A stretch of DNA of 64,000 bases, from contig NZ_CP025113.1 in assembly GCF_002831585.1 (NCBI RefSeq), positions 5,905,001 through 5,969,000 on the forward strand, given 5' to 3'. The notes below the pieces were generated by a model. The model saw only the letters and a program-made list of their open reading frames with translations, was not told the origin of the DNA and ran no database searches. Within the stretch, counting starts at the first letter, position 1; every line of letters begins with the position of its first letter. A program made the position numbers and the translations under genes. Source of the stretch: Bradyrhizobium sp. SK17 (GTDB taxonomy: Bacteria; Pseudomonadota; Alphaproteobacteria; Rhizobiales; Xanthobacteraceae). Positions 8,276 through 17,292 of the stretch are shown piece by piece.

Positions 8276-10711
8276 ATGAACCTCGCCGAATATCGCAACC
8301 GCAACAGCCGGCTCGCCGACTTCCTGCCCTGGGTCGCGCTGGTCGGCGCCGGCCTCGTCCTCAACAAGGACGGCAGCTTCCAGCGCACAGCGCGGTTTCG
8401 TGGCCCCGATCTGGACTCGGCCGTCCCGGCCGAGCTGGTCGCGGTCGCTGGCCGCCTCAACAATGCTTTCCGCCGTCTCGGCTCCGGCTGGGCGATCTTC
8501 GTCGAGGCGCAGCGCCATCCCTCGAACCGCTATCCCGACAGCAAATTCCCCGATGCGGCCTCCGCCCTGGTCGATGCCGAGCGCAAGGCCGATTTCGAGG
8601 AAGCCGGCGCACACTTCGAGTCCAGCTACTTCCTGACGTTCGCCTGGCTCCCGCCGGCCGAGGATGCCGCCCGCGCCGAAACCTGGCTCTACGAGGGCCG
8701 CGAGACGTCGGGCATCGACCCGCGCGAGACGCTGACCGGCTTTGCCGATCGCACCGACCGCATCCTGCGCCTGGTCGAAGCCTTCATGCCGGAATGCCGC
8801 TGGCTCGATGATGCCGAAACCCTGACCTATCTGCACGGATGCGTCTCGACCAAGCGCCATCGCGTCCGCGTTCCCGAGACACCGATCTACCTCGATGCGC
8901 TGCTCGCCGATCAGCCGCTCGCCGGTGGGCTCGAACCGCGGCTTGGCGATCAGCATGTTCGCATTCTGACGATCACCGGATTCCCCAACGCCACGACGCC
9001 CGGCCTGCTCGACGAGCTGAACCGGCTCGCCTTTCCCTATCGTTGGTCGACCCGCGCCATCCTGCTCGACAAGACCGACGCAACGAAGCTGCTGACCAAG
9101 ATCCGCCGGCAATGGTTCGCCAAGCGCAAATCGATCGCCGCGATCCTCAAGGAAGTGATGACCAACGAGGCGTCCGTCCTCGTCGACACCGATGCGGCGA
9201 ACAAGGCGGCCGATACCGACATGGCGCTGCAGGAACTCGGCGCCGACTATGCCGGCATGGCCTATGTCACCGCGACAGTGACGGTGTGGGACGCCGATCC
9301 GCGCGCCGCCGACGAGAAGCTGCGGCTGGTCGAGAAGGTCATCCAGGGCCGCGACTTCACCGCCATGGTGGAGACGGTGAACGCGGTCGATGCCTGGCTC
9401 GGATCGCTGCCGGGCCACGTCTACGCCAATGTTCGGCAGCCGCCGATCTCCACGCTCAATCTCGCCCACATGATCCCGCTCTCGGCGGTATGGGCGGGAC
9501 CGGAACGGGACGAGCATTTTGCAGCGCCCCCACTGCTCTTCGGCAAGACCGAAGGCTCGACCCCGTTTCGGTTATCCCTTCATGTCGGCGATGTCGGCCA
9601 TACGCTGATCGTCGGCCCGACCGGCGCGGGCAAGTCCGTGCTGTTGGCGCTGATGGCGCTTCAGTTCCGACGCTACGCGCGTTCGCAGATCGTCGCCTTC
9701 GATTTCGGCGGATCGATCCGCGCGGCCGCGCTCGCCATGGGCGGCGACTGGCACGACCTCGGCGGCGATCTCAGCGACGGCGCATCCGACAGCGTAAGCC
9801 TTCAGCCGCTCGCGCGCATCCAAGACGTGCCCGAGCGGGCCTGGGCCGCCGACTGGCTGGTCGCCATCCTGATCCGCGAAGGCGTGACGATTACGCCAGA
9901 GGTGAAAGAGCATCTCTGGACGGCGCTGACCTCGCTCGCCAGCGCCCCGGTCGAGGAGCGCACCCTTACGGGCCTCGCCGTGCTGCTCCAGTCGAACGAT
10001 CTGAAGCAGGCGCTGCGTCCCCATTGTGTGGGCGGCCCCTATGGCCGGTTGCTCGACGCCGAGCATGAATATCTCGGCTCGGCCTCGGTCCAGGCGTTCG
10101 AGACCGAAGGACTGATCGGTACCGGCGCCGCGCCCGCCGTGCTCGCCTATCTCTTCCATCGCATCGATGATCGTCTCGATGGCGCGCCGACACTGATCAT
10201 CATCGATGAAGGCTGGCTTGCGCTCGACGACGATGGTTTCGCCGGACAGCTCCGCGAGTGGCTCAAGACCCTGCGCAAGAAGAACGCGAGCGTCATCTTC
10301 GCTACGCAGTCGCTGTCGGACATCGACGGCTCGGCGATCGCGCCGGCGATCATCGAGAGCTGCCAGACCCGGCTCCTTCTCCCTAATGAGCGCGCGATTG
10401 AGCCGCAGATCACCGCGATCTATCGGCGCTTCGGTCTCAACGATCGCCAGATCGAGATCATCGCGCGGGCCATGCCCAAGCGCGACTACTACTGCCAGTC
10501 CCGGCGCGGCAACCGCGTGTTCGAACTCGGCCTGTCCGACGTCGCGCTCGCCCTCTGCGCCGCGTCGTCGAAGACCGACCAGGCCGCAATCGCGCGCATC
10601 GTCGCCGAGCATGGCCGCGATGGCTTTCTCGCCGCCTGGCTCAACCACCGCGAAGTCGGTTGGGCGGCCGACCTCATTCCCACGCTCATCAACAAGGAGA
10701 AGTCCTCATGA
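8276..10711 (+). CDS. trbE: Conjugal transfer ATPase TrbE (VirB4-like)
   Basis: This is the large channel ATPase of 811 residues. The CagE/TrbE/VirB N-terminal domain opens with NLAEYRNRNSRLADFLPW. A Walker A motif, GPTGAGKSVLLALM, is at about residues 448-461 and a Walker B motif, LIIIDEGWLALDD, at about 641. The full family length is present. A GTG one codon upstream (8273) is an alternative start; the ATG is used here. The stop TGA is contained in the ATGA shared with trbJ. Confidence 0.95.
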   Translation: MNLAEYRNRNSRLADFLPWVALVGAGLVLNKDGSFQRTARFRGPDLDSAVPAELVAVAGRLNNAFRRLGSGWAIFVEAQRHPSNRYPDSKFPDAASALVDAERKADFEEAGAHFESSYFLTFAWLPPAEDAARAETWLYEGRETSGIDPRETLTGFADRTDRILRLVEAFMPECRWLDDAETLTYLHGCVSTKRHRVRVPETPIYLDALLADQPLAGGLEPRLGDQHVRILTITGFPNATTPGLLDELNRLAFPYRWSTRAILLDKTDATKLLTKIRRQWFAKRKSIAAILKEVMTNEASVLVDTDAANKAADTDMALQELGADYAGMAYVTATVTVWDADPRAADEKLRLVEKVIQGRDFTAMVETVNAVDAWLGSLPGHVYANVRQPPISTLNLAHMIPLSAVWAGPERDEHFAAPPLLFGKTEGSTPFRLSLHVGDVGHTLIVGPTGAGKSVLLALMALQFRRYARSQIVAFDFGGSIRAAALAMGGDWHDLGGDLSDGASDSVSLQPLARIQDVPERAWAADWLVAILIREGVTITPEVKEHLWTALTSLASAPVEERTLTGLAVLLQSNDLKQALRPHCVGGPYGRLLDAEHEYLGSASVQAFETEGLIGTGAAPAVLAYLFHRIDDRLDGAPTLIIIDEGWLALDDDGFAGQLREWLKTLRKKNASVIFATQSLSDIDGSAIAPAIIESCQTRLLLPNERAIEPQITAIYRRFGLNDRQIEIIARAMPKRDYYCQSRRGNRVFELGLSDVALALCAASSKTDQAAIARIVAEHGRDGFLAAWLNHREVGWAADLIPTLINKEKSS

Positions 10712-11469
10712 AACTGCGCCAATCTCGCGCAGCGCGGTTCGCTGCCGCGCTGCTGACCGCTCCCGTCGCGCTCGCGCCCATGCTGGCGACGCCCGCGCAC
10801 GCCATCATCGTGTTCGACCCGTCGAACTACGCGCAGAATGTCCTGACGGCGGCGCGCTCGCTCCAGCAGATCACCAACCAGATCACCTCGCTTCAGAACG
10901 AAGCGCAGATGCTGATCAACCAGGCGCGCAATCTGGCGAACCTGCCTTTCTCGTCGCTGCAACAGCTTCAGCAGTCGGTGCAGCGGACGCAGCAGTTGCT
11001 GAGCCAAGCGCAGAACATCGCTTACGATGTCCAGCAGATCGACCGGATATTCCAGCAGAAGTACGGGAACGTGTCGCTGTCGGCCTCCGATCAGCAACTC
11101 GTCGCCGATGCGCGCTCGCGCTGGCAGAACACCGTCGGCAGCCTGCAGGACGCCATGCGCGTGCAGGCAGGCGTCGTCGGCAACATCGACACCAATCGTG
11201 CTCAGATGTCCGCGCTGGTCGGCCAGAGTCAGGGCGCGACGGGGGCGCTCCAGGCGACGCAGGCCGGCAACCAGCTTCTCGCGCTTCAGGCGCAGCAGCT
11301 CGCCGATCTCACAGCCGTCGTCGCGGCGAACGGCCGGGCACAGGCATTGCAATCGGCCGAACAGGCAGCCGCTGCGGAGCAGGGTCGCGAGCAGCGCCGT
11401 CGCTTCCTGACGCCGGGCCAGGGCTACCAGCCCGGCAACGCCCGCATGTTCCCGAATAGCAGCAACTGA
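10708..11469 (+). CDS. trbJ: Conjugal transfer protein TrbJ (VirB5-like)
   Basis: This is an exported protein of 253 residues, probably a minor pilus component. A clear signal peptide runs over the first 33 residues and ends TPAHAIIVFD. The mature part is rich in Gln, Ala and Leu with coiled-coil character (SLQQITNQITSLQNEAQML). The ATG overlaps the trbE stop and has AAGGAG at a good distance. The in-frame extension back to 10660 lies inside trbE and is rejected. Confidence 0.93.
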   Translation: MKLRQSRAARFAAALLTAPVALAPMLATPAHAIIVFDPSNYAQNVLTAARSLQQITNQITSLQNEAQMLINQARNLANLPFSSLQQLQQSVQRTQQLLSQAQNIAYDVQQIDRIFQQKYGNVSLSASDQQLVADARSRWQNTVGSLQDAMRVQAGVVGNIDTNRAQMSALVGQSQGATGALQATQAGNQLLALQAQQLADLTAVVAANGRAQALQSAEQAAAAEQGREQRRRFLTPGQGYQPGNARMFPNSSN

Positions 11470-11479
11470 GGCCCGCGCG

Positions 11480-11881
11480 ATGGACGGCAAGACCCTCGCT
11501 CGCATCGGCGCCATCGTCTTCGTCGCGGTCGCCATCACGGCGACCGCGATCGAGATGAATCGGAAGGACGTTCGGCCCGAAGCATTCGCGACACAGGGCC
11601 GTTCTGTCGTATCGCAAGATCCTCTCGCGGCCGAACTTCTCCGCTGCTCCGAGATCGGCGAATCCGGTACACGCGATCCCGGCTGCCTAAGGGCATGGGC
11701 CGAGAACCGCCGCCGCTTCCTTGGCCAATCGGCTCCCGCGGTGTCGTCGGCCCCGGCTTCGCCAACGACATTGTTTCCGAATGCGCCGGCATCGGCCGAC
11801 CCCGTCCGCAAGGAAAGCACGCCGGCGGATCTGACCGGGCCTGCGATGCAGGCCGAGCCAGCCCGGCCGGAGGGCCGCTGA
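11480..11881 (+). CDS. Putative entry-exclusion protein TrbK-alt
   Basis: This is a 133-residue protein in the trbK position between trbJ and trbL. It has one N-terminal membrane segment (ARIGAIVFVAVAITATAIEM), a conserved middle with two cysteines (LLRCSEIGESGTRDPGCLRAWAENRRRF), and a Pro/Ala-rich tail. This pattern matches the alternative TrbK family of rhizobial and agrobacterial trb operons, and not the short lipoprotein TrbK of IncP plasmids. The entry-exclusion role is assigned by family and position and is not evident from the sequence alone. Confidence 0.85.
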   Translation: MDGKTLARIGAIVFVAVAITATAIEMNRKDVRPEAFATQGRSVVSQDPLAAELLRCSEIGESGTRDPGCLRAWAENRRRFLGQSAPAVSSAPASPTTLFPNAPASADPVRKESTPADLTGPAMQAEPARPEGR

Positions 11882-11882
11882 C

Positions 11883-13229
11883 ATGGGCGGCACCGGCGTC
11901 ATTGACCATTTCCTCGAAGTCTTCACGCGCTACATCGACGGCGGCTTCGGCCTGCTCGGCGGCGAGGTCGGCTTCATCGCCACGACGCTGATCGTCATCG
12001 ACGTGACGGTGGCCGCGCTCTTCTGGTCATGGGGCGCCGACGACGACATCGTGGCGCGCCTCGTCAAGAAGACGCTGTTCGTCGGCGTCTTCGCTTATCT
12101 GATCTCCAACTGGAACAATCTCGCCCGCATCATCTTCGAGAGTTTTGCCGGTCTCGGCCTGAAGGCATCGGGCACAAGCTTCGCCGTCAGCGATCTCTTG
12201 CGTCCGGGAAAGGTGGCTCAGACCGGACTCGACGCCGGCCGCCCGCTACTCGACTCCATCTCCGGCCTGATGGGCTATTGGTCCTTCTTCGAGAACTTCA
12301 TCCAGATCGCCTGCATGTTCTTTGCCTGGGCGCTGGTGCTGCTCGCCTTTTTCATCCTCGCCATCCAGCTCTTCGTCACTCTGATCGAATTCAAGCTGAC
12401 GACGCTCGCAGGCTTCGTGCTGATCCCGTTTGGTCTGTTCGGCAAGTCCGCCTTCATGGCCGAACGGGTGCTTGGCAACGTCATCTCCTCTGGCATCAAG
12501 GTGCTGGTGCTCGCCGTCATCATCGGCATCGGCTCGACGCTGTTCTCCGAGTTCACCGCCGGCTTCGGCGGCAATACGCCGTCGATCGACGACGCAATGG
12601 CGATCGTGCTGGCCGCACTTTCTCTTCTCGGCCTCGGCATCTTCGGTCCCGGTATCGCCAATGGCCTCGTCTCTGGCGGCCCGCAGCTCGGTGCGGGTGC
12701 GGCGGTCGGAACCGGGCTTGCCGCCGGCGGTATGGTTGCCGCTGGCGCCGCCACGGTCGGCGCAGTCGCCTCTGGGGGTGCGGCACTGGCAGGAGGCGCT
12801 GCCGCCGCAGCTCGTGGCGGGGCCGCGATCGCGGGCGGGGCCTCCACGGCCTACAGCCTTGGCGCCGCCGGACAGTCAGGCGCCTCGGCCGTCGCATCTG
12901 GACTCGGCAATGTCACCAACACGGGCGCGAAGGCCGCTGTCTCGCCGCTGAAACGCGCTGCCGGCCGCGCCGCCGACAGCCTGAAGCAGAGCTACCAAGG
13001 CGGTAGCCAGGCCGCGACCGGGATCGCCACAGGGGCATCCGCCCCAGTGGCGGGCGAGGCCAACGCTTCCGTCGCATCCTCGTCCGCCACCGACAGCCCG
13101 CCGGCCTGGGCGAAGCGCATGAAGCGCTCGCAACAGATGACCCATGGCGTTCAGGCCGCCGCTCACGCCGTTCGCAGCGGCGACAGTCATGGCGGCGGCT
13201 CCTCCGTCAACCTCTCCGAAAGCGACTGA
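11883..13229 (+). CDS. trbL: P-type conjugative transfer protein TrbL (VirB6-like)
   Basis: This is a polytopic inner-membrane protein of 448 residues. It opens GGTGVIDHFLEVFTRYID, typical of TrbL, followed by about five or six hydrophobic segments to about residue 265 and a long Ala/Gly/Ser-rich cytoplasmic tail. The start is one base after the trbK stop. It forms part of the channel through the inner membrane. The low-complexity tail is normal for the family and varies between elements. Confidence 0.94.
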   Translation: MGGTGVIDHFLEVFTRYIDGGFGLLGGEVGFIATTLIVIDVTVAALFWSWGADDDIVARLVKKTLFVGVFAYLISNWNNLARIIFESFAGLGLKASGTSFAVSDLLRPGKVAQTGLDAGRPLLDSISGLMGYWSFFENFIQIACMFFAWALVLLAFFILAIQLFVTLIEFKLTTLAGFVLIPFGLFGKSAFMAERVLGNVISSGIKVLVLAVIIGIGSTLFSEFTAGFGGNTPSIDDAMAIVLAALSLLGLGIFGPGIANGLVSGGPQLGAGAAVGTGLAAGGMVAAGAATVGAVASGGAALAGGAAAAARGGAAIAGGASTAYSLGAAGQSGASAVASGLGNVTNTGAKAAVSPLKRAAGRAADSLKQSYQGGSQAATGIATGASAPVAGEANASVASSSATDSPPAWAKRMKRSQQMTHGVQAAAHAVRSGDSHGGGSSVNLSESD

Positions 13230-13231
13230 CC

Positions 13232-13915
13232 ATGTTCAAACGACCTTCCACGCATTACGGCAAAGCCCCCCAGCCCGAGACGCCCTATCAGCGCGCCGCT
13301 CAGGTCTGGGACGATCGTATCGGCTCCGCCCGCGTTCAGGCCCGCAACTGGCGCTACATGGCTTTCGGCTCGCTGGCGCTCGCGGGCGGGCTTTCGGCCG
13401 CGCTGGTCTGGCAGTCGGCCAACGGCTCGATCGTGCCCTGGGTGGTGCAGGTCGACCGGCTCGGTCAGGCGCAGGCGGTCGCGCCGGCGACCGCAGACTA
13501 CCAGCCGAACGACCCGCAAATCGCCTTCTACCTCGCGCGCTTCATCGAGCAGGTCCGCTCGATCCCATCCGATGCCATCATCGTGCGGCAGAACTGGCTG
13601 CGCGCCTACGACTTCACGACACAGGGCGGCGCGCTCGCACTCAACGACTATGCTCGCGCCAACGACCCCTTCACCAAAGTCGGCAAGCAGCAGATCGCGA
13701 TCGAGGTGTCGTCGGTCATCCGCGCCTCGCCATCGAGCTTCCGCATCGCCTGGATCGAGCGCCGCTATCAGGATGGCTCGCTGGCTTCCACCGAGCGCTG
13801 GTCCGCCATCCTCACCGTTGTCGTGCAGCCCCCTCGCGACGCCGACACGCTGCGGAAGAATCCCCTCGGAATCTACATCAACGCCATCAATTGGTCGAAG
13901 GAGCTTGGACAATGA
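13232..13915 (+). CDS. trbF: Conjugal transfer protein TrbF (VirB8-like)
   Basis: This is a bitopic inner-membrane protein of 227 residues that nucleates channel assembly. A short cytoplasmic N-terminus carries YQRAAQVWDDRIGSARVQAR, followed by one membrane segment (MAFGSLALAGGLSAALVW) and a periplasmic VirB8-like domain ending GIYINAINWSKELGQ, which is the conserved TrbF end. The stop overlaps the trbG start (ATGA). Confidence 0.95.
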   Translation: MFKRPSTHYGKAPQPETPYQRAAQVWDDRIGSARVQARNWRYMAFGSLALAGGLSAALVWQSANGSIVPWVVQVDRLGQAQAVAPATADYQPNDPQIAFYLARFIEQVRSIPSDAIIVRQNWLRAYDFTTQGGALALNDYARANDPFTKVGKQQIAIEVSSVIRASPSSFRIAWIERRYQDGSLASTERWSAILTVVVQPPRDADTLRKNPLGIYINAINWSKELGQ

Positions 13916-14964
13916 CACCGACCTTCCGCAAAGCCGGGAGGCCGGCTTTCCTCAACCGTGCCGTTCCGGGTTTCCGTAAATCCGGCTTGCCGCTTCTCCT
14001 GCTTTGCACGTCGGCGCTGGCGGGCTGTGCCGGACACACGCCACCGCCCGAGATTTCCTATGACGATGCCGCGCCCGCCGTCATCGCCGCCGATCCGCCG
14101 AAACCCGTGCGGGTCGTGGAGCTACCGAAGCCACTCCCGCTGCCCGGCCAGTTGAAGCCCGTCGACAAGGACGGCAAGCCCGAGCCGGAACCGACCGATC
14201 CGGCCGCGCGCGTCAACCAGGCCAACGCCGCCGCGCGCGTCCAGCCGGTGCGCAACGGCTTTATCAATTCGATGCAGGTTTATCCCTTCGTCGATGGCGC
14301 GCTCTATCAGGTCTACGCCTCGCCGGGGCAAATCACCGACATCGCGCTTCAGCCCGGCGAGCAGCTCGTCGGCTCCGGTCCCGTCGCTGCTGGCGACACG
14401 GTGCGTTGGATCATCGGCGACACCGAGAGCGGTGTTGGCGCGGCCAAGCAGGTCCATATCCTCGTGAAGCCGACGCGCGCCGAGCTGATGACCAATCTCG
14501 TCATCAACACCGACCGGCGCACCTATCACATGGAGCTGCGCGCTACGCCCTCGACCTACATGGCGTCGGTATCCTGGCAATATCCTCAAGACCAGCTCAT
14601 CGCGCTACGCCGGCAGAACCAGCAAGCCGAAGCCGCGCAGCCGGTGTCAAACGGCATCGATCTCGCCCGTGTCAATTTCCGCTACGAGGTGACGGGCGAC
14701 CGCGCGCCGTGGCGGCCGCTGCGCGCCTTCGATGACGGGAGACAGGTGTTCATCGAATTTCCACGCGGAATCGGCCAGGGCGAGATGCCACCCCTGTTCG
14801 TCGTCGGACCGGAAGGCGACACGTCCGAACTGGTGAACTACCGGGTGCGCGGCAACTATATGATCGTCGACCGCCTGTTCGCCGCAGCCGAACTGCGCTT
14901 CGGGTCCGGCAAGAGCCAGAAGCGCGTCCGCATCTCCCGCACCGATGGGAGGCCGGCATCGTGA
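13912..14964 (+). CDS. trbG: Conjugal transfer protein TrbG (VirB9-like)
   Basis: This is a periplasmic/outer-membrane channel protein of 350 residues. An unusually long basic N-terminal region (about 22 residues) precedes the signal sequence LPLLLLCTSALAGCAGH, whose LAGC looks like a lipobox, so it may be a lipoprotein. The VirB9-like body includes YQVYASPGQITDIALQPGE and the C-terminal YMIVDRLFAAAELRFGSG. The start overlaps the trbF stop and the stop overlaps the trbI GTG start. Confidence 0.94.
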   Translation: MTPTFRKAGRPAFLNRAVPGFRKSGLPLLLLCTSALAGCAGHTPPPEISYDDAAPAVIAADPPKPVRVVELPKPLPLPGQLKPVDKDGKPEPEPTDPAARVNQANAAARVQPVRNGFINSMQVYPFVDGALYQVYASPGQITDIALQPGEQLVGSGPVAAGDTVRWIIGDTESGVGAAKQVHILVKPTRAELMTNLVINTDRRTYHMELRATPSTYMASVSWQYPQDQLIALRRQNQQAEAAQPVSNGIDLARVNFRYEVTGDRAPWRPLRAFDDGRQVFIEFPRGIGQGEMPPLFVVGPEGDTSELVNYRVRGNYMIVDRLFAAAELRFGSGKSQKRVRISRTDGRPAS

Positions 14965-16220
14965 GCGACGAACTCGAACCCGAAAAGCAAGAAGGTCGGG
15001 GGCCGACGGATGAAGCCGGGCCGGAGACTCCGGCCGAGGATGGCGCCCGGCCGCTGACCGGCGAGCCGGCCGCGACCATGCGGCTACGCGCCGAGCCGCC
15101 GCGGGTGACGCGCCTTTCCCGAAAGGTGCTGGCTGGATTGGGTCTCGCCGCAAGTCTCGGTGTTGGTGGCGCTCTGATCTATGCGCTTCAGACCCGTCAT
15201 CAAGGCCAGGGTCAGGAACTCTATTCCACGGACAATCGCTCGACACCTGACGGTCTCGCTGGCCTGCCGAAGGACTATTCGGGCGTGCCGAAGCTCGGCC
15301 CGCCGCTCCCCGGCGATCTTGGCCGCCCGATCCTCAACGCACAGAATGGCGGCCCCGTGCCGGCGATCGGCGCGCCCACAACGGGACCCGTAGGACCCAG
15401 CCCGGAGGAACAGCGCCGCGCGCAGGAGCTGGAAGCAGCGAGGACCGCGCGTCTGTTCGCGTCCACGGAAACGCGGCCCGCGAGTAACGCGACCGCCGGC
15501 CAGACTGCGTCAACTATCGCGCCGCAATCGGATCTCACCGGCCTCGGACTCGCGCCGCAACCGGCGACGCCTTCGGCGCAGGACCGCCAGCTCGCGTTCC
15601 TCAATCAGGCGCCGGACAAGCGCACCGTCTCGCCGGATCGCATCGCTGCGCCGGCGTCGAAGAACGTGCTACAGGCCGGCGCGGTCATCGCGGCCGCGCT
15701 CATCACCGGCATCCGCTCCGATCTCCCAGGCCAAATCACCGCGCAGGTGACCGAAAACGTCTATGACAGCCCGACCGGCAAGATCCTGCTCGTGCCCCAG
15801 GGCACCCGCCTCATCGGACAATATGACAGCGGGATCGCCTTCGGTCAGCGACGCATTCTCCTCGTCTGGAACCGCCTGATCTTCCCCAACGGCCGCTCCA
15901 TTGTCTTGGAGCGTCAACCCGGCGCCGACTCAGAGGGCTATGCCGGCCTTGAGGACGGTGTGGACTACCATTGGGGCGAACTGTTCAAGGCCGCAGCGCT
16001 TTCCACTCTCCTCAGTGTCGGCGCCGAGGCCGGCACATCCGGACAGGAGAGCGACATCATCCGTGCGCTCCGCAATGGCGCGTCTGACAGCATCAACCAG
16101 ACCGGCCAGCAGATTGTCCAGCGCCAACTCAATATAGCGCCGACGCTCACAATCCGGCCGGGTTTCCCCGTCCGCGTCATCCTTACGCGCGATCTAATGC
16201 TCGAACCTTATGGGAGCTGA
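14961..16220 (+). CDS. trbI: Conjugal transfer protein TrbI (VirB10-like)
   Basis: This protein of 419 residues spans the envelope and links inner and outer channel rings. The acidic cytoplasmic start is followed by one membrane segment near residues 55-75 (LAGLGLAASLGVGGALIYAL), a proline-rich linker and the VirB10 barrel domain (LLVPQGTRLIGQYDSGIAFGQ). It ends PGFPVRVILTRDLMLEPY, typical for TrbI. The start is GTG at 14961, overlapping the trbG stop. An internal QGTRLIGQYD motif is intact. Confidence 0.95.
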   Translation: MSDELEPEKQEGRGPTDEAGPETPAEDGARPLTGEPAATMRLRAEPPRVTRLSRKVLAGLGLAASLGVGGALIYALQTRHQGQGQELYSTDNRSTPDGLAGLPKDYSGVPKLGPPLPGDLGRPILNAQNGGPVPAIGAPTTGPVGPSPEEQRRAQELEAARTARLFASTETRPASNATAGQTASTIAPQSDLTGLGLAPQPATPSAQDRQLAFLNQAPDKRTVSPDRIAAPASKNVLQAGAVIAAALITGIRSDLPGQITAQVTENVYDSPTGKILLVPQGTRLIGQYDSGIAFGQRRILLVWNRLIFPNGRSIVLERQPGADSEGYAGLEDGVDYHWGELFKAAALSTLLSVGAEAGTSGQESDIIRALRNGASDSINQTGQQIVQRQLNIAPTLTIRPGFPVRVILTRDLMLEPYGS

Positions 16221-16221
16221 C

Positions 16222-16461
16222 ATGACGAAGCTGAAGCTCGGCCCAATCGCCGACGATAAGCCGGTGAAGGTCACGCTGGAGCTGCCAGCTAGCCTTCATC
16301 GCGACCTTGCGGCATATGCCGAAATTCTCGGCCGTGAGACCAATCATCCCCCGGCCGACCCCTTGCGATTGATCGTGCCCATGTTGCAACGCTTTATCGA
16401 AACGGATCGAGGTTTCGCAAAGACGCGACGGTTTATTGGACCCTCGAAGGTCGATAGCTGA
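16222..16461 (+). CDS. DUF2274 family protein
   Basis: This is a 79-residue protein, starting KLKLGPIADDKPVKVTLELPASLHRDLAAYAE, that matches the DUF2274 family found just after trbI in many alphaproteobacterial ICEs and plasmids. The pattern resembles a short ribbon-helix-helix protein (strand, then two helices), so a DNA-binding or regulatory role is possible but unproven. The start is one base after the trbI stop, so it is very likely the last gene of the trb transcript. Confidence 0.85.
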   Translation: MTKLKLGPIADDKPVKVTLELPASLHRDLAAYAEILGRETNHPPADPLRLIVPMLQRFIETDRGFAKTRRFIGPSKVDS

Positions 16462-16506
16462 TTCTTTGGCCGGGTTGCGGCGAACGAACAAACACTCGCT
16501 GCGCCG

Positions 16507-16779
16507 CTAACGTGCGAGAGCACCAACGATATGCAGCCCTAGCGCCACAAGCGATAGCCACAATGCTTCGTCCCAATGGTTGAATCCGTCCCTCTGAAAA
16601 AAGCGTTCCTTGAGCATCAGCGCGAAGGCCACGCAACACGCGGAATAAAGGCCGATCCAGAAGGAGACGGCCGTGAGATAGCCGGCCTTGCCGTATGTAC
16701 CGATTACGGCCGAAATCGCGAGTTTCGTGCAGAAGCGACGGATCGCCAAGCGCGATTCGGCATTGAGGCGGGACGGCAT
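16507..16779 (-). CDS. Small membrane protein of unknown function
   Basis: This 90-residue open frame has a basic N-terminus (MPSRLNAESRLAIRRFCTK) and about three hydrophobic stretches, near residues 20-40, 42-62 and 70-88, which suggests an inner-membrane protein. No known domain is recognised. The ribosome-binding site is weak. It is transcribed towards the end of the trb operon. The amino-acid composition is sensible for a real membrane protein, and the other frames here are not. Confidence 0.5.
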   Translation of the reverse strand: MPSRLNAESRLAIRRFCTKLAISAVIGTYGKAGYLTAVSFWIGLYSACCVAFALMLKERFFQRDGFNHWDEALWLSLVALGLHIVGALAR

Positions 16780-16965
16780 GATTCGGTCGGTCGATCTCGA
16801 TCATTTTTTCTGTGTCTATCGACTTCCGAATAAAGACCGCATCAAATTTACGCCGCAGCGAGGGGGCGCGCTTCGGTAGGTCGGTGAAGCGATCACTACA
16901 AGGTTCTTACAGGACGCCCCCAAACATTGCGCCACCCTAACACCGGCCATGTTAACCGTCCGCCC

Positions 16966-17292
16966 ATGCGGCTCGAGGACGGTCTTGGTCGTTGGCTCAG
17001 CGTGCTACGCGATCCCGATGAACGCTCGCGTAAACATTTACGGCTGTTCGGAGGTCAGGTCGGCTTCATCGTTCTATTTTGCTCTCCTACACTGGTCATT
17101 GACCAGCACCGACCGTTACTCTTCGTATCGCTAATCCATCTCATGTTCGGGTTTTCGGCGGCGCTCGTATTCGGCGTCGCGCTCTGGAAACGCAATCCAA
17201 TTCCTCCCGCCCGCCTGTGCGTCTGGGATCACGGCGTCGCCATGCTCCTTTTAATGCTGATCAGTTCGGTCGTGCTTAGGGTAATGGCGTAA
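16966..17292 (+). CDS. Small membrane protein of unknown function
   Basis: This is a 108-residue protein with three likely membrane segments (VGFIVLFCSPTLVI, LLFVSLIHLMFGFSAALVFGVALW and VAMLLLMLISSVVLRVMA). The N-terminus is charged (DPDERSRKHLRLF). Its stop TAA directly abuts the ATG of the downstream regulator, so the two are probably cotranscribed and may work together. A TTG 13 codons upstream is an alternative start; the ATG at 16966 is preferred. No family is recognised. Confidence 0.55.
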   Translation: MRLEDGLGRWLSVLRDPDERSRKHLRLFGGQVGFIVLFCSPTLVIDQHRPLLFVSLIHLMFGFSAALVFGVALWKRNPIPPARLCVWDHGVAMLLLMLISSVVLRVMA